From NCBI RefSeq assembly GCF_004028235.1, contig NZ_CP035037.1:3147983-3211982 (forward strand): a DNA stretch of 64,000 bases, given 5' to 3'. The notes below the pieces were generated by a model. The model made no database searches, had not been told where the DNA came from, and saw only the letters and a program-made list of their open reading frames with translations. Of the stretch, positions 54,348 to 63,074 are shown one piece after another (position 1 is the stretch's first letter; every line of letters begins with the position of its first letter). The position numbers were made by a program, and so were the translations under genes. This stretch comes from Leucobacter muris (GTDB taxonomy: Bacteria; Actinomycetota; Actinomycetes; Actinomycetales; Microbacteriaceae).

Positions 54348-56621
54348 ATGCCCTCGGTTTCCCGGTTTCGCGCGCGCCCGCTGCTCGCGGCAGTGTTCGC
54401 CCTGGGGCTTCTCGGCGCGCCGGCGGCCGGGGGAACGGCCGCCGCAGCGGCCGACGACGCGGTCGAGCTCACCCCCGCGACGGTCGACCTCTTCGCGTCC
54501 CCGCGCGAACCGGTGCTGCACGACGACGACTCCGAGCTGCAGATCGACGTGCTGGTGGGCAATCCGGGGGAGCAGCCGCTGCCCGAGACCGCGGTCGAGG
54601 TCACGCTCGACCCCCGCCCGCTCGAGACGATCGATGACCTCGACGGCGTCTTCCCCGAGCACCCGATCGAACTCGCCGACGCGCAGATCGGCGCCACCGC
54701 GGCCGAGACGGATCAGAGAGTCACCGTCACGGTGCCGCGCGATCGGCTGCCCTTCACCTCCGCCACCGAGTCGGGCGTCTACCTGCTGCGGGTCGCGCTC
54801 GGGGCCGAAGCCGACGTCACCGTGCCGCTCGTGTGGCAGGGCGCGGCCTCGACCGGCAGGGCGGGCGCGAGCGCTGAGGCGCCGTCGGTGCGGCTCGGCA
54901 CGATCGTGCCCATCGTGCTGCCGAGCGACATCTTCACGCTGCCCACGCGCTCGCAGCTCGAGGAGCTGACGCCCGGCTGGTCCGATCTGCTCGACGAGGC
55001 GCGGGCGGCGCAGGCCACGCTCGCGATCGATCCGCGGGTCATCGCCGGGATCCGCGCCTACGGCGACGAGGCGCCCGAGCCGGCGCGGCAGTTCCTCGCA
55101 CGGCTCGAGGCGAGCACGCTGTCGAGCTTCCTGCTGCAGTTCGCCGACGCGGATCCGTCGGCGCAGGCCGACCTCGGCTTCACCGCGCTGATGCAGCCGA
55201 CCAGTCTCGACTTCGTGACGCGGTTCGGGAGCTTCAGCGCCGACGACGACACCGGCGACGACACCGACGCGGGGGAGACTCCGGGATCCTCCGCGGGGGA
55301 GCAGGGCGGCGATGACGCGGATCCACCCGCGTCCGACGACGCGACGAACACCGGCGACGGCACGAGCCCGGGCGATGAGCCGGCTTCCCAGGGGGGCGAC
55401 GCGGGTCCGACGGAGGGGGATCAGAGCGACGGCGAACCGGTTCCGACCCAGCAGACCCTCGAGCAGCTGCTGAGCTGGGACGCGACCGCGGCCGTGGCGT
55501 GGCCCGCCGAGGGCTCCGCCGATCAGGGCACCCTCGAGCTGCTCCGTCTCGCGAACATCGACGCCTTCGTGCTCGATTCCGACAACATCGACCGCGCGAG
55601 CGGCGGGCCGAGGGTCTCCCTCGAACAGGGATCCGCGCTCATCACCGACGCCGCCCTGGCCGACGCGGCCCGCACCGCGCTCTCCGCTCCGAACGAGGTG
55701 CAGCGCGCCGCCGGCGTCTCCCGACTGTCCGCCCACCTGCTGCTCGCCGCGCAGAACGGCTCCGAGGATCTCGTGCTCGGCCTCGACCGCGGAGCGGTGG
55801 GCGACGCCGAGGATCCTGCCCTGCTCGTGGAGCAGCTGCGCGCGCTCGACTGGGTCGCCCCGACCGGCATCGCCGATCTTGACGAGGGCGAGGCGCTGCT
55901 GCGCGGCTCCGACACCCTCGAGGAGCGCCGCGAGCTGCTGCGGGCCGCGGTGGGCCGCGAGTCGTCGGTGAGCGAGCTCGGCGCGGTGCTCGTGCACCCC
56001 GAGTACCTGAGCGGCTACCAGCGCGCCCGCCTGCTCGAACTGTTCGCCACGCGCCACGCGGCCCCCGGGGTCGACTTCGACGAGGTCGCCTCGCGCTACC
56101 GCGAGCGGGACGCCGAACTGCTCGAGGGGGTGCGCGCCATCACCACCGAGCGCATGCAGCTCGTCGGCGCCACCACGCGGGTGCCCGTGCAGCTGCACAA
56201 CTCGCTGCCGTTCGAGGCCGTCGTCGACGTGCAGGTCGTGCCGGCGTCGGCCGCGCTCGCCGTTCAGGAGCCCCGCTTCGCCTCGGTCGCGGTGCCCGCC
56301 GAGGGCAATGAGCGCGTGCTCGTGCCGGTGCACAGCCGCCTCTCGTCGGGCGAGCCGGGGCTCGTCGTCACCGTGGCGGCGACGTCGGGCGACCTCACCG
56401 TGTTCACCGGCACCCTGCCGATCTCGATCCGCAGCGGCGTCGAGACCATCGCCCTCGTGGTGCTCGGCGCGCTCGCGTCGCTGCTGCTCGGCTTCGGCAT
56501 CTGGCGCAGCGTTCGACGACGACGCCGCGCGTCGGCGCTCGCCCGATCGGGCACTGCCGGAGGGGAGGCCGACGACAGCGGCCAGCGGGCCGGAGCGCGC
56601 GTCACGGCACCCGCGGAATAG
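54348..56621 (+). CDS. DUF6049 family exported membrane-anchored protein
   Basis: A 757-residue protein. A signal peptide (RARPLLAAVFALGLLGAPAAGG, cleavage near residue 35) is followed by a large extracellular part and one C-terminal membrane helix (about residues 705-725, IALVVLGALASLLLGFGIW) with a basic cytoplasmic tail (RRRRRAS). An Asp/Gly-rich acidic low-complexity segment of about 75 residues (near 300-370) interrupts the middle. The location beside pcnA and the layout match the DUF6049 proteins that usually precede murJ. Role unknown; a cell-envelope role with the MurJ flippase has been presumed from gene order. Confidence 0.82.
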   Translation: MPSVSRFRARPLLAAVFALGLLGAPAAGGTAAAAADDAVELTPATVDLFASPREPVLHDDDSELQIDVLVGNPGEQPLPETAVEVTLDPRPLETIDDLDGVFPEHPIELADAQIGATAAETDQRVTVTVPRDRLPFTSATESGVYLLRVALGAEADVTVPLVWQGAASTGRAGASAEAPSVRLGTIVPIVLPSDIFTLPTRSQLEELTPGWSDLLDEARAAQATLAIDPRVIAGIRAYGDEAPEPARQFLARLEASTLSSFLLQFADADPSAQADLGFTALMQPTSLDFVTRFGSFSADDDTGDDTDAGETPGSSAGEQGGDDADPPASDDATNTGDGTSPGDEPASQGGDAGPTEGDQSDGEPVPTQQTLEQLLSWDATAAVAWPAEGSADQGTLELLRLANIDAFVLDSDNIDRASGGPRVSLEQGSALITDAALADAARTALSAPNEVQRAAGVSRLSAHLLLAAQNGSEDLVLGLDRGAVGDAEDPALLVEQLRALDWVAPTGIADLDEGEALLRGSDTLEERRELLRAAVGRESSVSELGAVLVHPEYLSGYQRARLLELFATRHAAPGVDFDEVASRYRERDAELLEGVRAITTERMQLVGATTRVPVQLHNSLPFEAVVDVQVVPASAALAVQEPRFASVAVPAEGNERVLVPVHSRLSSGEPGLVVTVAATSGDLTVFTGTLPISIRSGVETIALVVLGALASLLLGFGIWRSVRRRRRASALARSGTAGGEADDSGQRAGARVTAPAE

Positions 56622-56700
56622 CCCGCGCCTAGGATTGGTTGTACCCCCCGCGGCGGCCGATGGCCGTCGCCTCTGACCAGCATCGTGCGCGAGGAGCTTC

Positions 56701-57627
56701 ATGCACCAGATCATCATCATCGGTTCCGGCCCGGCCGGGTTCACCGCGGCCGTCTACGCCGCTCGAGCGGGCCTGAAGCCGGTGCTCTTCGCGAGCTCCG
56801 TCGGCATCGGCGGCGAGCTGATGAACACCACCGATGTCGAGAACTTCCCCGGCTTCCCCGAGGGCATCCAGGGCCCCAACCTCATGCAGCGCATGCAGGA
56901 GCAGGCCGAGCGCTTCGGCACCGAGGTCGTCTACGACGACATCGTCGAGGTCGACTTCTCGAGCCCCGTCAAGCGGGTCACGGCGGGCGACGGCAGCGTG
57001 CACGAGGCGCGCACCGTCATCTACGCGACCGGCTCGGCCTATCGCAAGCTCGGTCTGCCCGACGAGGATCGCCTCTCGGGGCACGGCGTCTCCTGGTGCG
57101 CCACCTGCGACGGCTTCTTCTTCCGCGAGAAGACGATCGCCGTGGTCGGGGGCGGCGACTCCGCGATGGAGGAGGCCACCTTCCTCACCCGCTTCGCCGA
57201 CAAGGTCTATGTGATCCACCGTCGCGAAGAGCTGAAGGCCTCGAAGATCATGCAGCAGCGGGCGTTCGACAACGAGAAGATCGAGTTCATCTGGAACTCC
57301 GAGGTGGCCGCGATCCACGGCGCAGACGAGGTCACCGGCGTCACGCTGCGCAGCACCGTCGACGGCGGCGAGCGCGAGCTCCCGCTGCAGGGCCTCTTCA
57401 TCGCGATCGGCAACGATCCGCGCACCCACCTGGTGCACGGCAAGCTCGACCTGACCGTCGACGGCACCATCGCCGTCGAGGGCCGCAGCTCCCGCACCTC
57501 GGTCGCGGGCGTCTTCGCGGCCGGCGACGTGGTCGACCCCACCTACCGCCAGGCCATCACCGCCGCCGGCTCGGGCACGGTCGCCGCGCTCGACGCTGAG
57601 CACTACCTGGCCGCCCTCGACGGCTGA
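56701..57627 (+). CDS. trxB: Thioredoxin reductase
   Basis: A 308-residue FAD/NADPH flavoenzyme. The FAD motif is IIIIGSGPAGFTAAVYAARAG at the N-terminus, the redox pair is Cys133/Cys136 in SWCATCDGFF, the NADPH motif is AVVGGGDSAMEEA, and the last FAD contact is GVFAAGDVVDPTYRQAITAAGSG. It reduces thioredoxin encoded 29 bp downstream. The 79 bp before it hold no murJ gene, which is normally upstream. Confidence 0.96.
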   Translation: MHQIIIIGSGPAGFTAAVYAARAGLKPVLFASSVGIGGELMNTTDVENFPGFPEGIQGPNLMQRMQEQAERFGTEVVYDDIVEVDFSSPVKRVTAGDGSVHEARTVIYATGSAYRKLGLPDEDRLSGHGVSWCATCDGFFFREKTIAVVGGGDSAMEEATFLTRFADKVYVIHRREELKASKIMQQRAFDNEKIEFIWNSEVAAIHGADEVTGVTLRSTVDGGERELPLQGLFIAIGNDPRTHLVHGKLDLTVDGTIAVEGRSSRTSVAGVFAAGDVVDPTYRQAITAAGSGTVAALDAEHYLAALDG

Positions 57628-57656
57628 GCCTCACCCGCGTACGAAGGAGAAGAACA

Positions 57657-57980
57657 ATGTCAGAACCCATCAACGTCGACGAGCAGACCTTCGACAAGGT
57701 CGTGCTGCAGAGCGACATCCTCGTGCTGGTCGACTTCTGGGCGGCCTGGTGCGGCCCGTGCCGCGCCGTCGCCCCGGTGCTCGATCAGATCGCCGCCGAG
57801 CAGGACGGCAAGCTGCGCATCGTCAAGCTGAACGTCGACGAGAACCCGAATCTCGCGGCCCAGTACCGCATCACCTCCATCCCCGCGATGAAGGTCTTCA
57901 AGAACGGTGAGGAGGTGCGCGAGATCATCGGTGCGATGCCGAAGCCGATGATCGAGGAGCACCTTAACGGGATCATCTGA
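57657..57980 (+). CDS. trxA: Thioredoxin
   Basis: A 107-residue classical thioredoxin with active site WCGPCR (Cys32, Cys35) and the cis-proline in ITSIPAMKVFKNGEEV. AAGGAG stands before the ATG. It forms an operon with trxB and is followed by a strong terminator. Confidence 0.97.
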   Translation: MSEPINVDEQTFDKVVLQSDILVLVDFWAAWCGPCRAVAPVLDQIAAEQDGKLRIVKLNVDENPNLAAQYRITSIPAMKVFKNGEEVREIIGAMPKPMIEEHLNGII

Positions 57981-58032
57981 CCCCGTCGCCCCGCGGCTCA
58001 TGCCGCGTCCGAGCCCCAGAGCCCGGAAGCCC

Positions 58033-58067
58033 GAACCCCGCCCCGGCTTCTTGCCGGGGCGGGGTTC
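58033..58067. terminator. Bidirectional terminator after trxA
   Basis: GAACCCCGCCCCGGC (58033-58047) and GCCGGGGCGGGGTTC (58053-58067) form a perfect 15-bp stem with loop TTCTT, between convergent trxA and the SRPBCC gene. Confidence 0.85.
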
Positions 58068-58134
58068 GTCGTGCGCGGCGGGCCTTCCTCGCGCAGAGCC
58101 GGACGCACGCCCCGCGCGATTGGCGCCGCCGTGG

Positions 58135-58578
58135 TCAGCGTTCGGCGAGCGCGGCGAGACGATCGATCGACGCCCGCAGCGAATCCGCCGTCGTCGCCCG
58201 GGCTCGCGCCAGTCGCGACTCGTCGGTGAGCGCGGTCCAGTCGTAGGTGTGCCGCACGAGCGTGCCGCCCGCGGCGGCCTCCAGCTCCCAGCGCCAGACG
58301 TGCCCCCGCGGCTGCTCGCCGGTCGGGGCGGGCTTCCAGGCGATCCGGCGCCCCTCCTCGAACTCGACCACGTGATTCTCGCGTCCCTGGCCGTTGTGGA
58401 TGACCATCTCGAAGACGTCGCCGACCGCGCGCACCCGCTGGCCGTCGGGGGCCTGTACGAGGTTGTCGTTGCCGTCCCAGCGGGGCTGCTGCGCGGGATC
58501 GGCGATCAGCTCGAAGATGTCGGCCGCGTCGGCGACGATCAGGCGTTCGGCGGTCACGATGCGGCTCTGCTCAGTCAT
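58135..58578 (-). CDS. SRPBCC family protein (START-like lipid/polyketide-binding fold)
   Basis: A 147-residue protein with the family N-terminus ERLIVADAADIFELIADPAQQPRWDG, a middle HVWRWELEAAAGGTLVRHTYDW and a long final helix (ADSLRASIDRLAAL). The ATG at 58578 is preferred over a TTG four codons earlier. The fold binds hydrophobic ligands; no specific function can be given. It lies between trxA and parB, convergent with trxA. Confidence 0.82.
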   Translation of the reverse strand: MTEQSRIVTAERLIVADAADIFELIADPAQQPRWDGNDNLVQAPDGQRVRAVGDVFEMVIHNGQGRENHVVEFEEGRRIAWKPAPTGEQPRGHVWRWELEAAAGGTLVRHTYDWTALTDESRLARARATTADSLRASIDRLAALAER

Positions 58579-58625
58579 GCCGCCAGTCAACCACAGGGCG
58601 CCGGTCGCCGTACTGCCGATCCCGG

Positions 58626-59636
58626 TCAGCTGAAGCCCGGGTCGCCCAGCTCCGACAGAATGCGCTTGAGGTCGGCGATCGTCGCGAAGTCGATGATGAT
58701 CTGCCCCTTCTTCGCGCCGAGCTTCACCGCGACCCGGGTGTCGAAGCGGTCGCCGAGGCGATCCGCGATCTCGCCGAGCTGCGCCTGCACACCGCCGGCG
58801 CGCGGCTTGGGCGTCTTGCGCTTCGGCTCCTCGGAGGCCGCTGCTTCGGCGGCGCGCACCGACAGCCCCTCGTTGACGATCTTGTCGGCGAGCCGCTGCA
58901 TCGACTCCCCGTCGCCGTCGAGCGACAGGATCGCGCGGGCGTGCCCCGCCGACAGCACACCGGCGGCCACGCGAGCCTGCACCTGCTCGGGCAGGCGGAG
59001 CAGACGGATCGTGTTCGAGATCTGCGGGCGGGAGCGGCCGATGCGCTCGGCCAGCTGCTCCTGAGTGATGCCGAAGTCGGCGAGCAGCTGCTGGTACGCC
59101 GAGGCCTCCTCGAGCGGGTTGAGCTGCGCCCGGTGCAGGTTCTCGAGCAGCGCGTCGCGCAGCATGTGCTCGTCGGCGGTGCTGCGCACGATCGCGGGGA
59201 TCGTCTCGAGCCCGGCGCGCTTCGAGGCGCGCAGGCGGCGCTCGCCCATGATCAGCTCGTACCGGGGCTCGCCCTCGGCGGGCGTCGGCTCGATCGCGCG
59301 CACCACGATCGGCTGGAACACGCCGAACTCGCGCACGCTGTGCGTGAGTTCCTCGAGCGCCTCCTCGTCGAACTCGGTGCGCGGCTGCGAGCGGTTGGGC
59401 ACGATCTCGGCGACGGGCAGGCGCGTCAGCTGCGCGCCCGGAACCTCCTGCAGCCGGGGTGCATCGGCGGCCTCCGGGGCCTCGCTCGTCGCGCCCTCGC
59501 TCTCGGCGGCGGCAACGGCGGCCGCGCCGTTGTTGGCGGGGAAGAACACATCGACCGGTCGCTCACCGGTCGCGGGAGCCTGGGGGATGAGCGCGCCGAT
59601 CCCGCGGCCGAGCCCGCCTCGCTTCTTCGTCGCCAT
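58626..59636 (-). CDS. parB: Chromosome-partitioning protein ParB
   Basis: A 336-residue CTP-dependent DNA clamp protein. The N-terminus MATKKRGGLGRGIGALIPQ is the usual ParA-interacting leader. The ParBc domain has ELIMGERRLRASKRAG and LENLHRAQLNPLEEA, the helix-turn-helix is TQEQLAERIGRSRPQISNTIRLL, and a C-terminal dimer domain follows. It binds parS (61264-61295) and acts with ParA in origin segregation. It begins 3 bp after parA. Confidence 0.96.
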   Translation of the reverse strand: MATKKRGGLGRGIGALIPQAPATGERPVDVFFPANNGAAAVAAAESEGATSEAPEAADAPRLQEVPGAQLTRLPVAEIVPNRSQPRTEFDEEALEELTHSVREFGVFQPIVVRAIEPTPAEGEPRYELIMGERRLRASKRAGLETIPAIVRSTADEHMLRDALLENLHRAQLNPLEEASAYQQLLADFGITQEQLAERIGRSRPQISNTIRLLRLPEQVQARVAAGVLSAGHARAILSLDGDGESMQRLADKIVNEGLSVRAAEAAASEEPKRKTPKPRAGGVQAQLGEIADRLGDRFDTRVAVKLGAKKGQIIIDFATIADLKRILSELGDPGFS

Positions 59637-59639
59637 GCG

Positions 59640-60557
59640 TTACGCCTCTCCGTCTTCATGTGTGTCGGCTCCGTGCGGAGCCTCCGCGCCTCGCTCCGCC
59701 ATCTCGGCGGCGGCCTCCAGGTACGCCAGCGCACCGATGGACCCTCCGTCATAGGCGTGCACCGTCTGCCCGTAGCTCGGCGCCTCCGAGATGCGCACCG
59801 ATCTCGGGATCACGGCCGCGAGCACCTGCTCCGGGAAGTGCGAGCGCACCTCACCGGCGACCTCCTGCGCGAGATTCGTGCGCGCGTCGTACATCGTGAG
59901 CAGGATCGTGGAGATGGCGAGCCCCGGGTTGAGGTGCTTCTGAATGAGTTGGATGTTGCCGAGCAGCTGGCTCAGACCCTCGAGGGCGTAGTACTCGCAC
60001 TGGATCGGGATCAGCACCTCGTCGGCGGCGACGAAGGCGTTGACGGTGAGCAGCCCGAGCGAGGGCGGGCAGTCGATGAAGACGTAGTGGTACGTGTTCT
60101 CGGGCTCCGCGAGGAACGCCTGCAGGGCCGTGCGGAGACGCTGCTCGCGGGCCACGAGCGATACGAGCTCGATCTCGGCGCCCGCGAGGTTGATGGTCGA
60201 CGGCACGCAGAAGAGGTTCTCATGGTCGGTGGTCGGCTGCAGCGCGTCCTCGATGCTGCTGTCGCCCAGCAGCACGTCGTAGACGCTCGTGACCTCGGGG
60301 CGGTGGGGCACCCCGAGAGCCGTCGAAGCGTTGCCCTGGGGGTCGAGATCGATCACGAGCACCCGCGCTCCGCGTCGCGCGAGAGCCGAGGCGAGATTGA
60401 CGGTGGTCGTGGTCTTGCCGACGCCGCCCTTCTGATTCGACACCGTGATCACGCGCGGTGCGTCGGGCAGGGGCGAGACCGTCTCGGCCAGTTTGCGGCG
60501 TCGTCGGATCTTGTCGACGAGGTGGTCGCCGACGAGCGTCTTCTCCGCTTCAGCCAT
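59640..60557 (-). CDS. parA: Chromosome-partitioning ATPase ParA
   Basis: A 305-residue deviant-Walker ATPase. The motif KGGVGKTTTT has the signature Lys43 and the P-loop Lys48, then VIDLDPQGNAS and YVFIDCPPSLGLLTVNA. Residues 1-34 are a basic extension that may bind DNA. It overlaps the end of rsmG by 8 bp and is followed by parB. Confidence 0.96.
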   Translation of the reverse strand: MAEAEKTLVGDHLVDKIRRRRKLAETVSPLPDAPRVITVSNQKGGVGKTTTTVNLASALARRGARVLVIDLDPQGNASTALGVPHRPEVTSVYDVLLGDSSIEDALQPTTDHENLFCVPSTINLAGAEIELVSLVAREQRLRTALQAFLAEPENTYHYVFIDCPPSLGLLTVNAFVAADEVLIPIQCEYYALEGLSQLLGNIQLIQKHLNPGLAISTILLTMYDARTNLAQEVAGEVRSHFPEQVLAAVIPRSVRISEAPSYGQTVHAYDGGSIGALAYLEAAAEMAERGAEAPHGADTHEDGEA

Positions 60558-61194
60558 GAGTACCGATTTTAGCTCGAAATACGCGGGTGGTCTCGGCGAG
60601 CCGCCCGGCCCCGAGTTCTTCGACCGAGATGTCGCGCACGCGGTGCTTGCGCAGCACCTTCTCGGCCGCGTCGATCTCGTTCTGCACCGAGGCGCCCTTG
60701 AGGAACAGCATCTCGCCGCCGTCGCGCAGCAGGGGAGCGGTGAGGGGCACGAGCTTGCGCAGCGCGGTGACCGCTCGGGCGGTGACCTGATCGACCTCGA
60801 ACGCGCCGTGATACTCCTCGGCCCGACCCCGCAGCACCTCGACGTTGTCGAGGCCGAGACGCTCGACCTGCTCGTTCAGCCAGTTGCACCGGCGCTCCAT
60901 CGGCTCGATCAGCCGGAAGGCCGCGTCGGGGCGCACGATCGCGAGCACGAGGCCGGGCATGCCTCCGCCCGTACCGATGTCGGCGACACGGGATCCCGCG
61001 GTGATGAGGGGAGCGAGGATCGCACTGTTCAGCAGGTGACGCGTCCAGAGGCGCGGCGGCTCGAGCGGGCCGATCAGGCCGAGCTCTTCACCGCGCTCGC
61101 CGAGATCCCGCGCGAATTCGCGCAGCGCGCCGACGCGGTCGCCGGCGATCTGCGCCGCGGCGCCCGGTTCCGCTTCGACCTGGGTCTCGCTCAC
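60550..61194 (-). CDS. rsmG: 16S rRNA (guanine527-N7)-methyltransferase
   Basis: A 214-residue SAM-dependent methyltransferase (GidB). The SAM motif is VADIGTGGGMPGLVLAI, preceded by LWTRHLLNSAIL and followed by LIEPMERRCNWLNEQVERLGLDNVEVLRGRAEE. The gene lies in the conserved jag-rsmG-parA block. A parS palindrome lies just upstream. Confidence 0.95.
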   Translation of the reverse strand: MSETQVEAEPGAAAQIAGDRVGALREFARDLGERGEELGLIGPLEPPRLWTRHLLNSAILAPLITAGSRVADIGTGGGMPGLVLAIVRPDAAFRLIEPMERRCNWLNEQVERLGLDNVEVLRGRAEEYHGAFEVDQVTARAVTALRKLVPLTAPLLRDGGEMLFLKGASVQNEIDAAEKVLRKHRVRDISVEELGAGRLAETTRVFRAKIGTHG

Positions 61195-61263
61195 CGCGCC
61201 CTCCTTCGCGTTCGTGTGTCCAGTGATGAGTCGGCCGGCGGACCGGCGCGAGCGGTGGTCCGC

Positions 61264-61295
61264 CGGGTGCGCGTTTCACGTGAAACGCGCACCCG
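61264..61295. promoter_or_regulatory. parS centromere site in a 32-bp perfect palindrome
   Basis: The core CGTTTCACGTGAAACG (61272-61287) matches the bacterial parS consensus TGTTTCACGTGAAACA at 14 of 16 positions. The symmetry extends perfectly to 32 bp. A further hairpin (arms CCGGCGGACC at 61235-61244 and GGTCCGCCGG at 61257-61266) overlaps its left edge. It lies between rsmG and jag, beside the genes of its binding protein. Confidence 0.92.
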
Positions 61296-61301
61296 CGTCG
61301 C

Positions 61302-61805
61302 TCAACCCCGGCTGATGACGAGTCGGCGATCCTTGCCCTCACCGCGCGACTCGGAGAAGAAGCCTCGCTCCGCCACGTCGTCGTGCACGAGCTTGCGCTC
61401 GTACGACGACATCGGCTCGAGCTCGACCCGATCTCGGCCCGCGGCGATCTGAGCGATCGCGGCGTCGACCATGCGCTTGAGCTCGGCGGCGCGCGCGTGG
61501 CGCGAGCCGCCCACGTCGATGATGAGTCGGGAGAAGCGGCCGGTCTTCGCCTGCACCGCGAGCCGCGTGAGATCCTGCAGCGCCTGTACGGTGTCGGGTG
61601 CCGCGAGCTTGTCGAGATCGGTGCCGCCTCCGTTCACCGACACGTACGCACGACCGTTCGCGACATCGATGTCGATGTCACCGTCGAGATCGGCGATATC
61701 GAGCAAGCCCTCGATGTAGTCGGCCGCGAGATCGCCGTCGGCCTCCAGCTCCTCGAGGGCCGGATCCTCGTGCACGCGGTCGGCGGTTGCCTCGTCAGTG
61801 CTCAC
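61302..61805 (-). CDS. jag: R3H domain RNA-binding protein (Jag/KhpB)
   Basis: A 167-residue protein. An acidic N-terminus (about 1-35) precedes a KH-like domain (VSVNGGG..., LIIDVGG) and a C-terminal R3H domain with PMSSYERKLVHDDVAERGFFSESRGEGKDRRLVI. It starts with GTG, 7 bp after yidC. It binds RNA with KhpA in other bacteria and affects envelope growth. Confidence 0.93.
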   Translation of the reverse strand: MSTDEATADRVHEDPALEELEADGDLAADYIEGLLDIADLDGDIDIDVANGRAYVSVNGGGTDLDKLAAPDTVQALQDLTRLAVQAKTGRFSRLIIDVGGSRHARAAELKRMVDAAIAQIAAGRDRVELEPMSSYERKLVHDDVAERGFFSESRGEGKDRRLVISRG

Positions 61806-61812
61806 AGTGACC

Positions 61813-62760
61813 TCACTTTTTCTTCTTCTTGGCGCGCTTCGCGCTGACCGGCTGCTGACGCTGACCCTGCGGCTTCGGCTGCTCGGAGACCTCGAGCGCG
61901 CGCACCTCGTCGTCGGTCAGCTTACCCTTCGCCTTCAGGCGGGCCTGACGCGCCCGCCAGGCGTCGCTGCCCGGGGTCGGCATGCTGCGGATCACGATGA
62001 ACTGCTGGCCCATCGTCCACAGGTTCGACGAGAACCAGTAGATGTTGAGCGCGAGAGGGAACGCGACGCCCGAGAACAGGAACGCGAAGGGGATGATGTA
62101 GAGCAGGATCTTCTGCTGGCGGTACATCGGCGAGTTCTTCGTCTCATCCGAGACGTTCTTCGACATGATCTGCAGCTGGGTGAAGAACTGCGAGGCGATC
62201 ATCAGCACCATGATCGCGCCGAGCAGCGCGACGACCATCCAGTTGCCGGTCTCCCAGCCCTGCGTGAAGTTCATCTTGAGCGGAGCGCCGAAGATCGACG
62301 CCGCGTTGAAGCTCTCGGTCAGATCCTGCGTCATGAAGCCGATGCCGGTCTTGTTCTCAGCTGCGTGACGCAGCACGTAGAAGAGCGAGAAGAAGATGGG
62401 CATCTGGATGAGGATCGGCAGGCACGATGCGAACGGATTGGTGCCGTGCTTCTTGTACAGCGCCATGGTCTCGCGGCTCATCGCCTCGCGCGAGAACTGA
62501 TCCTTCTTGCCCCGGTACTTGTCCTGAACCTTCTTCAGCTCGGGCGCGATCTCCATCATGCGGCGCTGCGACTTGATCTGCCGCACCATCACCGGGATGA
62601 GCGCCGAGCGCACCACGACCACGAGGCCGATGATCGACAGCACCCAGGTCACACCCGAGGCCGGATCCATGCCCATCGCGGTGAAGAGCCAGTGCCACGC
62701 CCACAGCACCAGCTCGACGAGCCAACGCAGCGGCCAGAGTATCGTTTCGAAGAAGTCCAC
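61813..62760 (-). CDS. yidC: Membrane protein insertase YidC
   Basis: A 315-residue Oxa1/YidC-family insertase. About five membrane helices; the central hydrophilic groove arginine is in VVVVRSALIPVMVRQIKSQRRM. Then comes KKHGTNPFASCLPILIQMPIFFSLFYVLR and a C-terminal lysine-rich tail (RAKKKKK) that can contact ribosomes. It starts with GTG, 5 bp after yidD. Confidence 0.95.
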   Translation of the reverse strand: MDFFETILWPLRWLVELVLWAWHWLFTAMGMDPASGVTWVLSIIGLVVVVRSALIPVMVRQIKSQRRMMEIAPELKKVQDKYRGKKDQFSREAMSRETMALYKKHGTNPFASCLPILIQMPIFFSLFYVLRHAAENKTGIGFMTQDLTESFNAASIFGAPLKMNFTQGWETGNWMVVALLGAIMVLMIASQFFTQLQIMSKNVSDETKNSPMYRQQKILLYIIPFAFLFSGVAFPLALNIYWFSSNLWTMGQQFIVIRSMPTPGSDAWRARQARLKAKGKLTDDEVRALEVSEQPKPQGQRQQPVSAKRAKKKKK

Positions 62761-62765
62761 CGGGA

Positions 62766-63074
62766 TCAGGCCTTTCGCTCGATGGGGCGGACGAAGCCGC
62801 GCTGATTGATGAAGAAGTTCTGGCGCCGCCCGGGCGAAACATCATCGACACCGCCGGGGCTGAACGGGTTGCAGCGCAGCAAGCGCCAGGTCGTCATGAG
62901 CGATCCGACGAGAAAGCCGCGCAGTTGATACGCCTCCACAGCGTACCGGGAACACGATGGATAATACCTGCACACCTGGCCGTAGAGCGGCGAGATGAAG
63001 CGGCGGTAGAGGTGCATGAAGCCGATCATCAGGTTCCGAGGCAGGAACCAGAGTTCGTAGGCCGCGCGCCTCAT
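62766..63074 (-). CDS. yidD: Membrane protein insertion efficiency factor YidD
   Basis: A 102-residue protein with the conserved core HLYRRFISPLYGQVCRYYPSCSRYAVEAYQLRG and three cysteines, followed by RLLRCNPFSPGGVDDV. It overlaps rnpA by 4 bp and precedes yidC. Confidence 0.95.
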   Translation of the reverse strand: MRRAAYELWFLPRNLMIGFMHLYRRFISPLYGQVCRYYPSCSRYAVEAYQLRGFLVGSLMTTWRLLRCNPFSPGGVDDVSPGRRQNFFINQRGFVRPIERKA

